DNA of 64,000 nucleotides from DATARH01 sp035550515. GTDB lineage: Bacteria > Pseudomonadota > Alphaproteobacteria > ATCC43930 > CGMCC-115725. The translations under genes and the position numbers were made by a program. This document shows positions 23,618-31,618 of the stretch, piece after piece (positions within the stretch are counted from its first letter, which is position 1; every line of letters starts with the position of its first letter). A model generated the notes under the pieces. That model was not told where the DNA came from and searched no databases. It saw only the letters and a list, made by a program, of their open reading frames with translations. The DNA lies in NCBI GenBank assembly GCA_035550515.1, contig DASZOZ010000020.1, positions 1 to 64,000 on the forward strand, read 5' to 3'.

Positions 23618-24031
23618 TCAGACGCCGAGGGTCGTCACCCCCAAGCCGGCCGCGGCGGCGCGCAGTCCGCGGTCCAACGTGGCCAGCGGCAGCGCCAGGC
23701 GATGGGCGACCTCGAGATAGCAGGCATCGTACGGTGTCAGCTCAAATCGATCCGCGAGTTGCAGCGTGCCGGCCCACGCGTGGGTATTCGTGTCCGAATC
23801 GATCCTGATCGGGGTGAGCTCCAATACCTTAATCGCTTGGGCGCGGAAGACTGCGGTGATGCGTCCGCGGCGCACCGCCGTCGTGAGGCCGTTGGCGACC
23901 TCCAACCGCCAAATTTGCGGCACGACGCAACCCGTGACGCCGATCTGTTCGAATACCTGCTGAATTTCCACCGCCGTCTCGTCCGGCAGAAGCCAGGCAA
24001 GGGCCAGCGAAGCGTCGAGGACGAGGCTCAT
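23618..24031 (-). CDS. vapC: VapC-type PIN-domain toxin
   Basis: A 137-residue PIN-domain ribonuclease toxin. It begins MSLVLDASLALAWLLPDE, with the first acidic residue Asp6, has RLEVANGL with the second, TPYDACYLEVAHR with the third, and PLATLDRGL with the fourth, so the metal-binding set is intact. It would cleave RNA (often tRNA) unless bound by the antitoxin upstream. The start overlaps the antitoxin stop by four bases (ATGA). It converges tail to tail with the aminotransferase, with one base between stops. Confidence 0.93.
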   Translation of the reverse strand: MSLVLDASLALAWLLPDETAVEIQQVFEQIGVTGCVVPQIWRLEVANGLTTAVRRGRITAVFRAQAIKVLELTPIRIDSDTNTHAWAGTLQLADRFELTPYDACYLEVAHRLALPLATLDRGLRAAAAGLGVTTLGV

Positions 24032-24285
24032 CGACGTCCTTCATCGCGATAGGCCTTCCATTCCTCCCAATCAAAAGCGCCATGCTTTTCCTGTTTTGCG
24101 AGTTCACGGAGCCGCTGTAATGCCGTTTTTGCTTCATCGCGGTTGGCTGTGCCCCGAGGGGGAACAAGCCGAGCGGCCTCCTTGCCATGGCGGGTGATGA
24201 CGATTTCCTCGCCTTGCTCGGCGAGATCGAGCAGTTCGCTGAGCTTGTTCTTCGCCTCGAACGCACCGATCTCCCGCATCGCCAC
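24028..24285 (-). CDS. vapB: Phd/YefM-type antitoxin (VapB partner)
   Basis: An 85-residue antitoxin. The N-terminal Phd/YefM fold MREIGAFEAKNKLSELLDLAEQGEEIVITRHGKEAARLVP binds DNA, and the C-terminal tail QEKHGAFDWEEWKAYRDEGRR would occupy the PIN toxin active site. It is translationally coupled to vapC. A short AT-containing promoter region (TAGCTAGATGACAGCTAGTTAA-like, around 24295-24315) lies just upstream and contains an AGCTAGATGACAGCTA inverted or direct arrangement that may serve autoregulation. Confidence 0.9.
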   Translation of the reverse strand: MAMREIGAFEAKNKLSELLDLAEQGEEIVITRHGKEAARLVPPRGTANRDEAKTALQRLRELAKQEKHGAFDWEEWKAYRDEGRR

Positions 24286-24404
24286 TTCCCATCAGCTAGA
24301 TGACAGCTAGTTAAGCCGCGGGGGCCGCCGCTGCAAGCTCCAACCGGGATTTGACTTTGCCCGGCCGGCTCCCTATGTTCCGCGCCTTCGCAAGGAAGCC
24401 GGGC

Positions 24405-24530
24405 ATGAAGATCGTCAATTCGCTCAAGACGCTGAAGAAGCGCGACAAGAACTGCCGTGTCGTGCGGCGCCGCGGCCGCGTCTTCGTGATCAACAAGGCC
24501 AATCCCCGCTTCAAGGCCCGCCAGGGCTAG
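24405..24530 (+). CDS. rpmJ: Ribosomal protein L36 (bL36)
   Basis: A 41-residue, highly basic protein reading MKIVNSLKTLKKRDKNCRVV then RRRGRVFVINKANPRFKARQG. This is bL36 of the type without the zinc-binding cysteine/histidine set (only one Cys), as in alphaproteobacteria. It sits in the 50S subunit. AAGGAAG lies a few bases before the ATG. The gene stands alone between vapB and glcD rather than in the spc operon. It is too short to stand out in ORF scans but is unambiguous by sequence. Confidence 0.93.
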   Translation: MKIVNSLKTLKKRDKNCRVVRRRGRVFVINKANPRFKARQG

Positions 24531-24673
24531 CCCTTTGTCCTTCCGGGGCATCGCGCCGTGGTGGACCGGAACCGATGCACACCGATCTTGATTTATGGCG
24601 CGGCGGCGGCGCAGCTTGGTCGCCGCTGCGGGTGTGCATGGCCCGAACGGGCCGTTCCGGAGGGTGACATCGT

Positions 24674-26161
24674 ATGGAAATGCCGAGGCCGGATGCCGGG
24701 GTGATCGCCCGCCGCGCCGAGATCGCCGCCGCGCTGCGGCAGCTCGTGGCGCCGCCGGCGGTGATCGAGACCGAGCCCGAGCGCCGCGCCTATGAGAGTG
24801 ACGGCCTCACCGCCTATCGCCAGCCGCCGCTCGTCGCGGTGCTGCCCTCGACCACCGCCGAAGTCGCCGCCGTGCTGCGCTATTGCCAGCAACAGGGGCT
24901 CAAAATCGTGCCGCGCGGCGCCGGCACCTCGCTGTCTGGGGGCGCGCTGCCACTGGCCGACGGCGTGCTGCTCGGCATGGCGAAATTCAACCGGGTGCTG
25001 GCGATCGACTACGAAAACCGCTGTGCGGTGGTGCAGCCCGGTGTCACCAATCTCGGCATCAGCCACGCGGTCGAGGGCTCCGGCTTTTATTACGCGCCCG
25101 ATCCGTCGAGCCAGATCGCCTGCACCATCGGCGGCAATGTCGCGGAGAATTCGGGCGGCGTGCATTGCCTCAAATACGGGCTGACCACCAACAACCTGCT
25201 CGGCGTCGAATTCGTCACCATCGACGGCGAGGTCATCCGCATCGGCGGCAAGCATCTCGACGCCGAGGGCTACGACCTGCTCGGCATCCTCACCGGCTCG
25301 GAGGGGCTGCTCGGCGTCGTCACCGAGGTCACGGTGCGCATCCTGCGCAAGCCGCCGACGGCGCGGGCGGTGCTGGTCGGCTTTGCGCGGGTCGAGGACG
25401 CCGGCGATTGCGTCGCCGCGATCATCGGCGCCGGCATCATCCCGGGCGGCATGGAGATGATGGACCGGCCGGCGATCCACGCCGCCGAGGCCTATGCCCA
25501 GGCGGGCTATCCGCTCGATGTCGAGGCGCTGCTGATCGTCGAGCTCGACGGCCCGGCGCCCGAGGTCGACCATCTGCTGACCATCGTCGAGCGGCTCGCC
25601 AAGGAAAACCGCGCGGTTTCGCTGAAGGTCAGCCGCAGCGAGGCCGAGCGGCTCGGTTTCTGGGCCGGACGCAAGGCCGCCTTCCCGGCGGTCGGCCGCA
25701 TCTCGCCCGATTACTACTGCATGGACGGCACGATCCCGCGCGGCCGCCTCTCCGCGGTGCTGCGCGAGATTTCCCGTCTCTCCGACCGGCATGGCCTGCG
25801 CGTGGCCAATGTCTTTCACGCCGGCGACGGCAATCTCCACCCGCTGATCCTTTACGATGCCAACGCGCCGGGCGAGGTCGAGCGCGCCGAGGCGTTCGGC
25901 GCCGATATCTTGAAGCTCTGCGTCGAGGTCGGCGGGGTGCTGACCGGCGAGCACGGCGTCGGCGTCGAAAAGCGCGACCTGATGGGCACCATGTTCGACG
26001 CGACCGACCTGGCGCAGCAGCAGCGCCTCAAATGCGCCTTCGACCCCGACGGCCTCTTGAACCCCGGCAAGGTCTTCCCCGAGCTGCACCGCTGCGCCGA
26101 GCTGGGCCGGCTGCACGTCCACCACGGCGCGCTGCCCCATCCGGATTTGCCGCGCTTCTAG
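24674..26161 (+). CDS. glcD: Glycolate oxidase subunit GlcD (FAD-linked oxidase)
   Basis: A 495-residue flavoprotein of the FAD-linked oxidase family that oxidises glycolate (or D-lactate) to glyoxylate in the GlcDEF complex. The PCMH FAD domain occupies about residues 50-230 with GAGTSLSGGALP and PDPSSQIACTIGGNVAENSGG, followed by the oxidase C domain with HAGDGNLHPLI and GGVLTGEHGVGVEKRD. The start ATG follows GGAGGGTGACATCGT. glcE and glcF follow in order, so all three are probably one transcript. The assignment is strong because the family order GlcD-GlcE-GlcF is intact. Confidence 0.95.
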   Translation: MEMPRPDAGVIARRAEIAAALRQLVAPPAVIETEPERRAYESDGLTAYRQPPLVAVLPSTTAEVAAVLRYCQQQGLKIVPRGAGTSLSGGALPLADGVLLGMAKFNRVLAIDYENRCAVVQPGVTNLGISHAVEGSGFYYAPDPSSQIACTIGGNVAENSGGVHCLKYGLTTNNLLGVEFVTIDGEVIRIGGKHLDAEGYDLLGILTGSEGLLGVVTEVTVRILRKPPTARAVLVGFARVEDAGDCVAAIIGAGIIPGGMEMMDRPAIHAAEAYAQAGYPLDVEALLIVELDGPAPEVDHLLTIVERLAKENRAVSLKVSRSEAERLGFWAGRKAAFPAVGRISPDYYCMDGTIPRGRLSAVLREISRLSDRHGLRVANVFHAGDGNLHPLILYDANAPGEVERAEAFGADILKLCVEVGGVLTGEHGVGVEKRDLMGTMFDATDLAQQQRLKCAFDPDGLLNPGKVFPELHRCAELGRLHVHHGALPHPDLPRF

Positions 26162-26234
26162 TGCCCCGTCGCGCAGCGCTGCGTTCGCCCGGCGCGAGAT
26201 TGCGTCGCTGCGCCGGCGATGACATCGTGGGACC

Positions 26235-27437
26235 ATGACTCGCTTTGTCCCGACCTCGATCGACGAGCTGCGCGAGGCGATCGCCGCGGCGCTGGCCGCC
26301 GCGGAGCCGGTCGAGCTTGTGGCGGGCGGCACCAAGCGCGGCCTCGGGCGGCCGTTGCAGACGCCGCATGTCGTCGACCTGACGCGGCTGTCGGGGATTC
26401 GCGACTACGCACCGAGCGAGCTGGTGCTGACCGCCGGTGCGGCGACGCCGTTGACCGCGGTGGACCGGGCGCTCAATGCGGCGGGACAGATGCTCGCTTT
26501 CGAGCCGCCCGACTGGCGCGGGCTGCTCGGCCAGGTGCACGGCTCGCCGACCTTGGGCGGCATCCTCGCCTGCAACCTTTCCGGCCCGCGGCGCCTCAAA
26601 GCCGGCGCGGCGCGCGATCACTTCCTGGGCTTCACCGCGGTCAGCGGCCGGGCCGAAGCCTTCAAGGCCGGCGGCAAGGTCGTCAAAAACGTGACCGGCT
26701 ACGATTTGCCGAAGCTGCTGGCGGGCTCCTACGGCACGCTCGCGGCGCTGGCCGAGGTCACGGTCAAGGTGCTGCCGCGCCCGGAAACCGCCGCGACGGT
26801 GCTCGTCACAGGCGTTGCGCCCGACGACGCGGCGCGGCTGATGGCAGCGGCTTTGGGCTCGCCGCACGAAGTCTCCGGCGCGGCGTTCATACCCGCCGCC
26901 GCACCGCGCGCGGCCCCGCTCCCGGCCGCCACCGGCGTTGTCGCGCTGCGGATCGAGGGGCCAGCGCCGTCGGTTGCCTTCCGCCGCGACGCGCTGTGCC
27001 AAGAGCTGGCGGGCGGCGAGAAGCTGGCGCTGGGCGACGCCGACACGGCGGCGCTGTGGCGCGATATCGGCAATGCCGCACCGCTGGCCGGTCTCGCCGA
27101 CCGGGCGGTGTGGCGCCTCTCGGTCGCACCCAGCCGCGGCGCCGAGGTGGCGCAGATCATCGCCCACCAAGTCGATGCGGTGTGGTTTCTCGATTGGGGC
27201 GGCGGGCTCGTCTGGCTCGCCGTTCCCGAACCGGGCGATGGCGGCGCGGCGGTGATTCGCGGTGCCGTCGCCGGCCAAGGGCATGCGACGCTGATCCGCG
27301 GCACCCCCGCCTTGCGTGCCGCCGTGCCGGTATTCCAGCCGCAGCCCGCCCCGCTGGCCACGCTGTCCCGCCGCGTCAAAGAAGGCTTCGACCCGCGCCA
27401 TATCCTCAACCCCGGCCGCATGGCGGAAGGCATTTGA
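26235..27437 (+). CDS. glcE: Glycolate oxidase subunit GlcE (FAD-binding)
   Basis: A 400-residue FAD-binding partner of GlcD. It has the truncated PCMH pattern: VELVAGGTKRGLGRP, VLTAGAATPL, FEPPDWRGLLG, PTLGGILACNLSGPRRLKAGAARDH, GGKVVKNVTGYDLPKLLAGSYGTLAALAEVTVKVLP, and a C-terminal RRVKEGFDPRHILNPGRM. Family order and length are as in other glc operons. It needs GlcD and GlcF for electron transfer from glycolate to the quinone pool at the membrane. A palindromic repeat separates it from glcF, so transcription must pass through that element. Confidence 0.94.
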   Translation: MTRFVPTSIDELREAIAAALAAAEPVELVAGGTKRGLGRPLQTPHVVDLTRLSGIRDYAPSELVLTAGAATPLTAVDRALNAAGQMLAFEPPDWRGLLGQVHGSPTLGGILACNLSGPRRLKAGAARDHFLGFTAVSGRAEAFKAGGKVVKNVTGYDLPKLLAGSYGTLAALAEVTVKVLPRPETAATVLVTGVAPDDAARLMAAALGSPHEVSGAAFIPAAAPRAAPLPAATGVVALRIEGPAPSVAFRRDALCQELAGGEKLALGDADTAALWRDIGNAAPLAGLADRAVWRLSVAPSRGAEVAQIIAHQVDAVWFLDWGGGLVWLAVPEPGDGGAAVIRGAVAGQGHATLIRGTPALRAAVPVFQPQPAPLATLSRRVKEGFDPRHILNPGRMAEGI

Positions 27438-27451
27438 GCATGGTGCGTGTG

Positions 27452-27537
27452 TACCCCCACCCCGGCCCTCCCCCGCTTGCGGGGGAGGGGGTTGGCCACC
27501 GCCAGCGCCTCCGCGGGGGAGGGTCGGGGTGGGGGTA
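27452..27537. repeat. Inverted-repeat element of the CCCTCCCCC family without a gene
   Basis: Left arm TACCCCCACCCCGGCCCTCC and on through CCCGCTTGCGGGGGAGGG; right arm, read as reverse complement, TACCCCCACCCCGACCCTCC and on through CCCGCGGAGG. The arms are inverted over about 30 bases. The element lies inside the glc operon between glcE and glcF. It resembles the ends of the DUF559 cassette but encloses only about 20 bases. Confidence 0.75.
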
Positions 27538-27561
27538 TGGCGGCCGCCGTGAGGCTGCTCG

Positions 27562-28884
27562 ATGAGAACCGACTTCACCCCGGCGCAGCTGCTCGACCCC
27601 GACACGCAGGCATCGGAGAAGATCCTGCGCGCCTGCGTGCACTGCGGGTTCTGCACCGCGACCTGCCCGACTTACGTGTTGCTCGGCGACGAGCTCGACA
27701 GCCCGCGCGGCCGCATCTACCTGATCAAGAACATGCTCGAGGCGGGCGGCCCGGTCGCGCCGGAGACCGTCACCCATATCGACCGCTGCCTGTCGTGCCT
27801 GGCCTGCATGACGACCTGCCCGTCGGGCGTCAATTACATGCACCTGGTCGACCATGGCCGCCGCCATATCGAGCAGCATTACCGCCGGCCCCTCGCCGAA
27901 CGGCTGTTGCGGCGCGCGCTGGGATCGGTGCTGACCCGGCCGGAGCGGTTCCGCGCGGCATTGAAGGCTGCCGCCCTGGCCAGGCCCTTCGCCGCGCTGC
28001 TGCCGGCGCGGCTGCGCGCCATGCTGAACTTCGCGCCGGCGCGGCTGCCCCCGGCCTCGCCGGTCGACCGGCCGCAGGTCTTTCCGGCGGTCGGCGCGCG
28101 CAGGATGCGGGTCGCGCTGCTGCCCGGCTGCGCCCAGCAGGTGCTGATGCCCGCCATCAACGAAGCGACCATCCGCCTGCTGACCCGGCACGGCTGCGAG
28201 GTCGTCATCACCGAAGCCAGCGGCTGCTGTGGCGCGCTGGTGCATCACCTCGGCCAGGAAGCACCGGCGCTGGCCTTCGCCAAGGCCAATATCGACGCCT
28301 GGGAGCGCGAGCGCGACACCGCCGGCCTCGACGCGATCGTCGTCAACGCCTCGGGCTGCGGCACCACGGTCAAGGATTACGGTTTCATGCTGCGCGAGGA
28401 CCCGGTCTATGCCGGGAAGGCGGCGCGGATCAGCGTGCTCGCCCGCGACGTGTCGGAGATCGCTGCCTCGCTGGGCGTCGAACGGCGGACGGAAGAAGGC
28501 CTGGGGTTGCGCGTCGCCTACCATTCGGCCTGCTCGCTGCAGCACGGGCAGAAGCTGCACCGCGAGCCGCGGGCGCTGCTTGCCGCCGCCGGGTTTGACG
28601 CGGCCGACATCCCCGAGGGCCATCTGTGCTGCGGCTCAGCCGGGACCTACAACCTGCTGCAGCCTGAATTGGCAGACGCGTTGCGCGCGCGCAAGCTGGC
28701 CAACATCGCGCTGACCGGGGCGCAGGTGGTGGCGGCAGGCAATATCGGCTGCATCGCGCAGCTCGCCGCCGGCGCGCCGGTGCCGGTCGTGCACACGGTC
28801 GAGCTGCTTGACTGGGCGAGCGGCGGGCCGCTGCCGCCGGCGCTCAGCCGGGTGCTGCGCGGCGGCGCGCCAGGGCCGGAATGA
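27562..28884 (+). CDS. glcF: Glycolate oxidase iron-sulfur subunit GlcF
   Basis: A 440-residue iron-sulfur protein. Two ferredoxin-type 4Fe-4S motifs are visible: Cys25, 28, 31, 35 (CVHCGFCTATCP) and Cys77, 80, 83, 87 (CLSCLACMTTCP). Two CCG-type segments, SGCCGALVHH and HLCCGSAGTYN, come from the C-terminal cysteine-rich repeats that bind further clusters. GlcF passes electrons from GlcDE to the respiratory chain. The ATG follows the repeat at 27452-27537. The last 41 bases overlap the 3' end of the convergent TVP38 gene. Confidence 0.95.
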   Translation: MRTDFTPAQLLDPDTQASEKILRACVHCGFCTATCPTYVLLGDELDSPRGRIYLIKNMLEAGGPVAPETVTHIDRCLSCLACMTTCPSGVNYMHLVDHGRRHIEQHYRRPLAERLLRRALGSVLTRPERFRAALKAAALARPFAALLPARLRAMLNFAPARLPPASPVDRPQVFPAVGARRMRVALLPGCAQQVLMPAINEATIRLLTRHGCEVVITEASGCCGALVHHLGQEAPALAFAKANIDAWERERDTAGLDAIVVNASGCGTTVKDYGFMLREDPVYAGKAARISVLARDVSEIAASLGVERRTEEGLGLRVAYHSACSLQHGQKLHREPRALLAAAGFDAADIPEGHLCCGSAGTYNLLQPELADALRARKLANIALTGAQVVAAGNIGCIAQLAAGAPVPVVHTVELLDWASGGPLPPALSRVLRGGAPGPE

Positions 28885-29533
28885 TAATGGTCAGCGTCAG
28901 CGCGCCGAGCCCTACCGCGGTCGGCAGCAGCCAGTCGCCGGCGCCGCGCATCGCGCGCTCGCCCGCCGCGCCGAGGTCGACCACGGCGACCGTCATCGGC
29001 AGCTGGCCGAGAAACGTTCCGAGCGCGTAGTCGCCGAGCCTCACCCGGGTCAGGCCCAGCGCGTAGTTCACCAGGCTGTGCGGCAATACGGGAATGAGGC
29101 GGATCAGCGTCACGCTGCGCCAGCCGCCGCGTTCGGCACGGTCGAGCAGCGCCGTCAACCGTGTCCAGCGCGTCGGGTCGAACAACCCGGCATGGACATA
29201 GCGGGCGACCACAAAGCCGACGACAGCCCCTATCACGCCGCCGAGCGCGGCCCAGAGCAGCCCCCACCACACGCCGAAGACGATGCCGGCGGCAAAGCCC
29301 AGCACCGTGCGCGGCATAAAGGTCAGGCTGGCGACGATATGCAGGGCCAGGAAGACCAGCGGCGCCGCCGGGTGGGTGCGGATCATGCCGGCCAGGGTCG
29401 CCGGGTCGAAATCGCCGCGCCAGCGCCAGGCGGCGGCGATCGCGACGACGATGCCGAGCGCGACCAGGCCTTGGCCGGCTCGCCGCACGCTGCCCAGCAG
29501 CGGCGGCGACGCGCCGAGCTTGGCGTCGCTCAT
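28844..29533 (-). CDS. TVP38/TMEM64-family (SNARE-associated/DedA-like) membrane protein
   Basis: A 229-residue polytopic inner-membrane protein. It has an N-terminal helix GLVALGIVVAIAAAW, the family core AAPLVFLALHIVASLTFMPRTVLGFAAGIVFGVWWG, GGVIGAVVGFVVARY, RSVTLIRLIPVLPHSLVNYALGLTRVRLGDYALGTFLGQLP, and a last helix before the C-terminus, as in DedA/TVP38 proteins linked to lipid scrambling or envelope homeostasis. The start at 29533 overlaps the upstream GT2 stop by four bases (ATGA), indicating coupling, so the pair may act together on a lipid-linked sugar (inference). Confidence 0.88.
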   Translation of the reverse strand: MSDAKLGASPPLLGSVRRAGQGLVALGIVVAIAAAWRWRGDFDPATLAGMIRTHPAAPLVFLALHIVASLTFMPRTVLGFAAGIVFGVWWGLLWAALGGVIGAVVGFVVARYVHAGLFDPTRWTRLTALLDRAERGGWRSVTLIRLIPVLPHSLVNYALGLTRVRLGDYALGTFLGQLPMTVAVVDLGAAGERAMRGAGDWLLPTAVGLGALTLTIIIPALARRRAAPG

Positions 29534-30306
29534 GCGACCGGGGCCGCCGGCGCCGCGCGACGGCGCGCCGTGGCCGGCGCGGCGGCGTCCTCGCCGATCA
29601 CCGTCGGCAGGCTTTGCCGGCGGCGCAACCACATGACGCCGAACAGATCGCTGATCCCGACCCATAGCCGGTCGAACACGCCGTATTTCGACACGCCCCG
29701 CTCGCGCGGCCGGTGGTTGACCGGGAGCGAGCGGACGATGCCGCCCTCGCGCAGCACCAGCGCCGGCAGGAAACGGTGCAGATGGTCGAAATAGGGCAGG
29801 TCGAGAAACAGCGCGCGCGGAAACAGCTTCAGGCCGCAGCCGGTGTCGGGGGTGTCGTCGTGCAGCATGCGCCGGCGGATGCCGTTGGCGATTTTCGAGG
29901 CGCGGCGCTTGCTCCAGCTGTCCTGCCGGCGCGCGCGGTGGCCGGCGATCAGCAGCGGCGGCTCGGCCGGCGCCGCTTTCGCGATCTGCCACAGCGACGG
30001 CAGGTCGGCCGGGTCGTTCTGCCCGTCGCCGTCGAGCGTCGCGATCCAGTGCCCGCGAGCGGCGCGCACGCCGCTGCGGATCGCCGCGCTCTGGCCGCAG
30101 CTTCCGGCATGGGTCACGACCCGCAGCCGCGGGTTCGCCGCGGCGAGCCGCGCCAGCTCGGCGGCGGTGCCGTCATCGCTGCCGTCGTCGACATAGACGA
30201 TCTCGTAGGCGACGCCCTTGCCGTCGAGCGCGGCGTCGATCTCGGCGACGAGCGGCACGATATTGCCGGCCTCGTTCTTGACCGGGATGACGATCGACAG
30301 GTCCAT
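29530..30306 (-). CDS. Family 2 glycosyltransferase (dolichyl-phosphate mannosyltransferase-like)
   Basis: A 258-residue GT2 enzyme without C-terminal membrane helices. Motifs: MDLSIVIPVKNEAGN, VYVDDGSDDGTAAEL, ATLDGDGQNDPADLP (DxD region), CGLKLFPR, and VNHRPRERGVSKYGV. These match polyprenyl-phosphate glycosyltransferases that load a sugar from UDP or GDP onto a lipid carrier. ATG at 30306 is preferred to an in-frame TTG at 30327 because it directly precedes the family N-terminus. It lies 25 bases after the Rieske gene and is coupled to the TVP38 gene. Confidence 0.9.
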   Translation of the reverse strand: MDLSIVIPVKNEAGNIVPLVAEIDAALDGKGVAYEIVYVDDGSDDGTAAELARLAAANPRLRVVTHAGSCGQSAAIRSGVRAARGHWIATLDGDGQNDPADLPSLWQIAKAAPAEPPLLIAGHRARRQDSWSKRRASKIANGIRRRMLHDDTPDTGCGLKLFPRALFLDLPYFDHLHRFLPALVLREGGIVRSLPVNHRPRERGVSKYGVFDRLWVGISDLFGVMWLRRRQSLPTVIGEDAAAPATARRRAAPAAPVA

Positions 30307-30331
30307 AAGCTCAGCGGGAAACGGCAAAAAG

Positions 30332-31477
30332 TTAAGTCGCAGCCAAGGCCGACGCGATGCTCTTGTGGAAATGCTGCAGCGCGGGTTCGTTGCGGCCGAA
30401 GATGATCGCGTCCTGGGCGCCGGAGGCGAACCCCTTCTGCATGCCTTCGCAGGTGGGAAAATCCTCCATCTCGACCGTCGCCATCAGCAGGTTGAAGTTG
30501 CGGTCCCAATGGTCCTTGGCCTTGGGGTTGGTCACCGGCTCGGGGACATAGAGCGAGACGTACAGCACCGTCTCGTCCACTGTGTCGCCGGGGAAGAAAT
30601 GCCAGGTCTCGACGTGGTCGCGCTGATAGGTGAAGACCGTGTTGGGGAACAGCACGCAGATCACCACGGTGTTGTCGAACACGTCCCACTGTTCCTCGGG
30701 CACGCCGCGCAGCGTCTCGAAGGTTTTGCGGGCGGCCACCATGCGGTGGTTCGCGCCGAACGCGTCGAAGGTGCAGCGGTTGCTGTAGAACAGCGGGTCG
30801 ACCGTGTTGGGATGCAGGTGCTGCAGGTGGTAGGTCTCGCCGAACGTGTCGACGCCGAGCTTCCAGTTCATCTTCCGTCGCAGCACGCGGGTCTCGTAAT
30901 GGTGGTAGGTGTCGAGCCCGTAGGCAGCGAGGTCGCCGGTGAGGCCGCCGAGCATCCGGTCGACATCGAACCGGCCATGAGGGTCGGGGCTGAGCCAGAT
31001 CGTCCCGTATTTCTCGACCACCGGGATGCGGGTCAGACCGTGCGTGGCGCGATCGGCGGCGGCAAAGGAGGCCTCGTCCGGGCGGGCGATCAGCGCGCCG
31101 TCGAGCCCGTAGCACCAGCCGTGATAGGGGCAGCGGAAATCGCGCTCGCCGCAGCCGCTGCCTTCGGCGACCCGCGCGCCGCGATGGCGGCAGACATTGA
31201 GGAACCCGCCGAGCTGCCCGTCCTTGCCGCGGACCAGCAGCAACGGCACGCCGGCATAATCGTGGGTCATCCAGTCGCCGGGGTTCGGCAGCAGCGCCGA
31301 CAAGCCGACGTTGAAGGCGCCCTTGCGGAAGAACAGCTCGCGCTCGGCGGCGGCCTGCTTCTCGCAGGTGTAGTCCGTGACCGGGTTGCGGTAGATGCCG
31401 TCGGCGAGCGCGGTGGTGCGCTTGTCGAGATAGGTGAACAGCTTGCGCGCCTCGGCGATCTGGTCTTCCCGGCGCAT
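30332..31477 (-). CDS. Rieske non-heme iron oxygenase (aromatic-ring-hydroxylating alpha-subunit type)
   Basis: A 381-residue oxygenase component. The Rieske 2Fe-2S site is Cys96-x-His98 (CRH) and Cys116-x-x-His119 (CPYHG). The catalytic iron region follows at VDTFGETYHLQHLHPN near residue 185, with the D-x-x-x-x-H-x-x-x-x-H type spacing. The start at 31477 has GGGAGG upstream. The family hydroxylates aromatics, carnitine or other substrates using electrons from a partner reductase, which is not seen in the window. It is the first gene after a strong terminator and probably leads the GT2/TVP38 transcript. Confidence 0.92.
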   Translation of the reverse strand: MRREDQIAEARKLFTYLDKRTTALADGIYRNPVTDYTCEKQAAAERELFFRKGAFNVGLSALLPNPGDWMTHDYAGVPLLLVRGKDGQLGGFLNVCRHRGARVAEGSGCGERDFRCPYHGWCYGLDGALIARPDEASFAAADRATHGLTRIPVVEKYGTIWLSPDPHGRFDVDRMLGGLTGDLAAYGLDTYHHYETRVLRRKMNWKLGVDTFGETYHLQHLHPNTVDPLFYSNRCTFDAFGANHRMVAARKTFETLRGVPEEQWDVFDNTVVICVLFPNTVFTYQRDHVETWHFFPGDTVDETVLYVSLYVPEPVTNPKAKDHWDRNFNLLMATVEMEDFPTCEGMQKGFASGAQDAIIFGRNEPALQHFHKSIASALAAT

Positions 31478-31551
31478 CCCTTGCCTCCCGGTCGCGTTCC
31501 TGCCGAGAGAAATACCAGAACCGCCGTCGCCGGGCACCACCTTTGCCGCGA

Positions 31552-31580
31552 AAGAAAACGGCCGGCGCGCGGCCGGCCGT
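31552..31580 (-). terminator. Intrinsic terminator after the first MFS gene
   Basis: Read on the minus strand: stem ACGGCCGGC, five-base loop, stem GCCGGCCGT, followed by TTTCTTT. It lies about 40 bases past the MFS stop and ahead of the Rieske gene start. Confidence 0.8.
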
Positions 31581-31618
31581 TTCCGCTTCGGCCCGGACTT
31601 TGGCCCGGGCCGCCGCGC

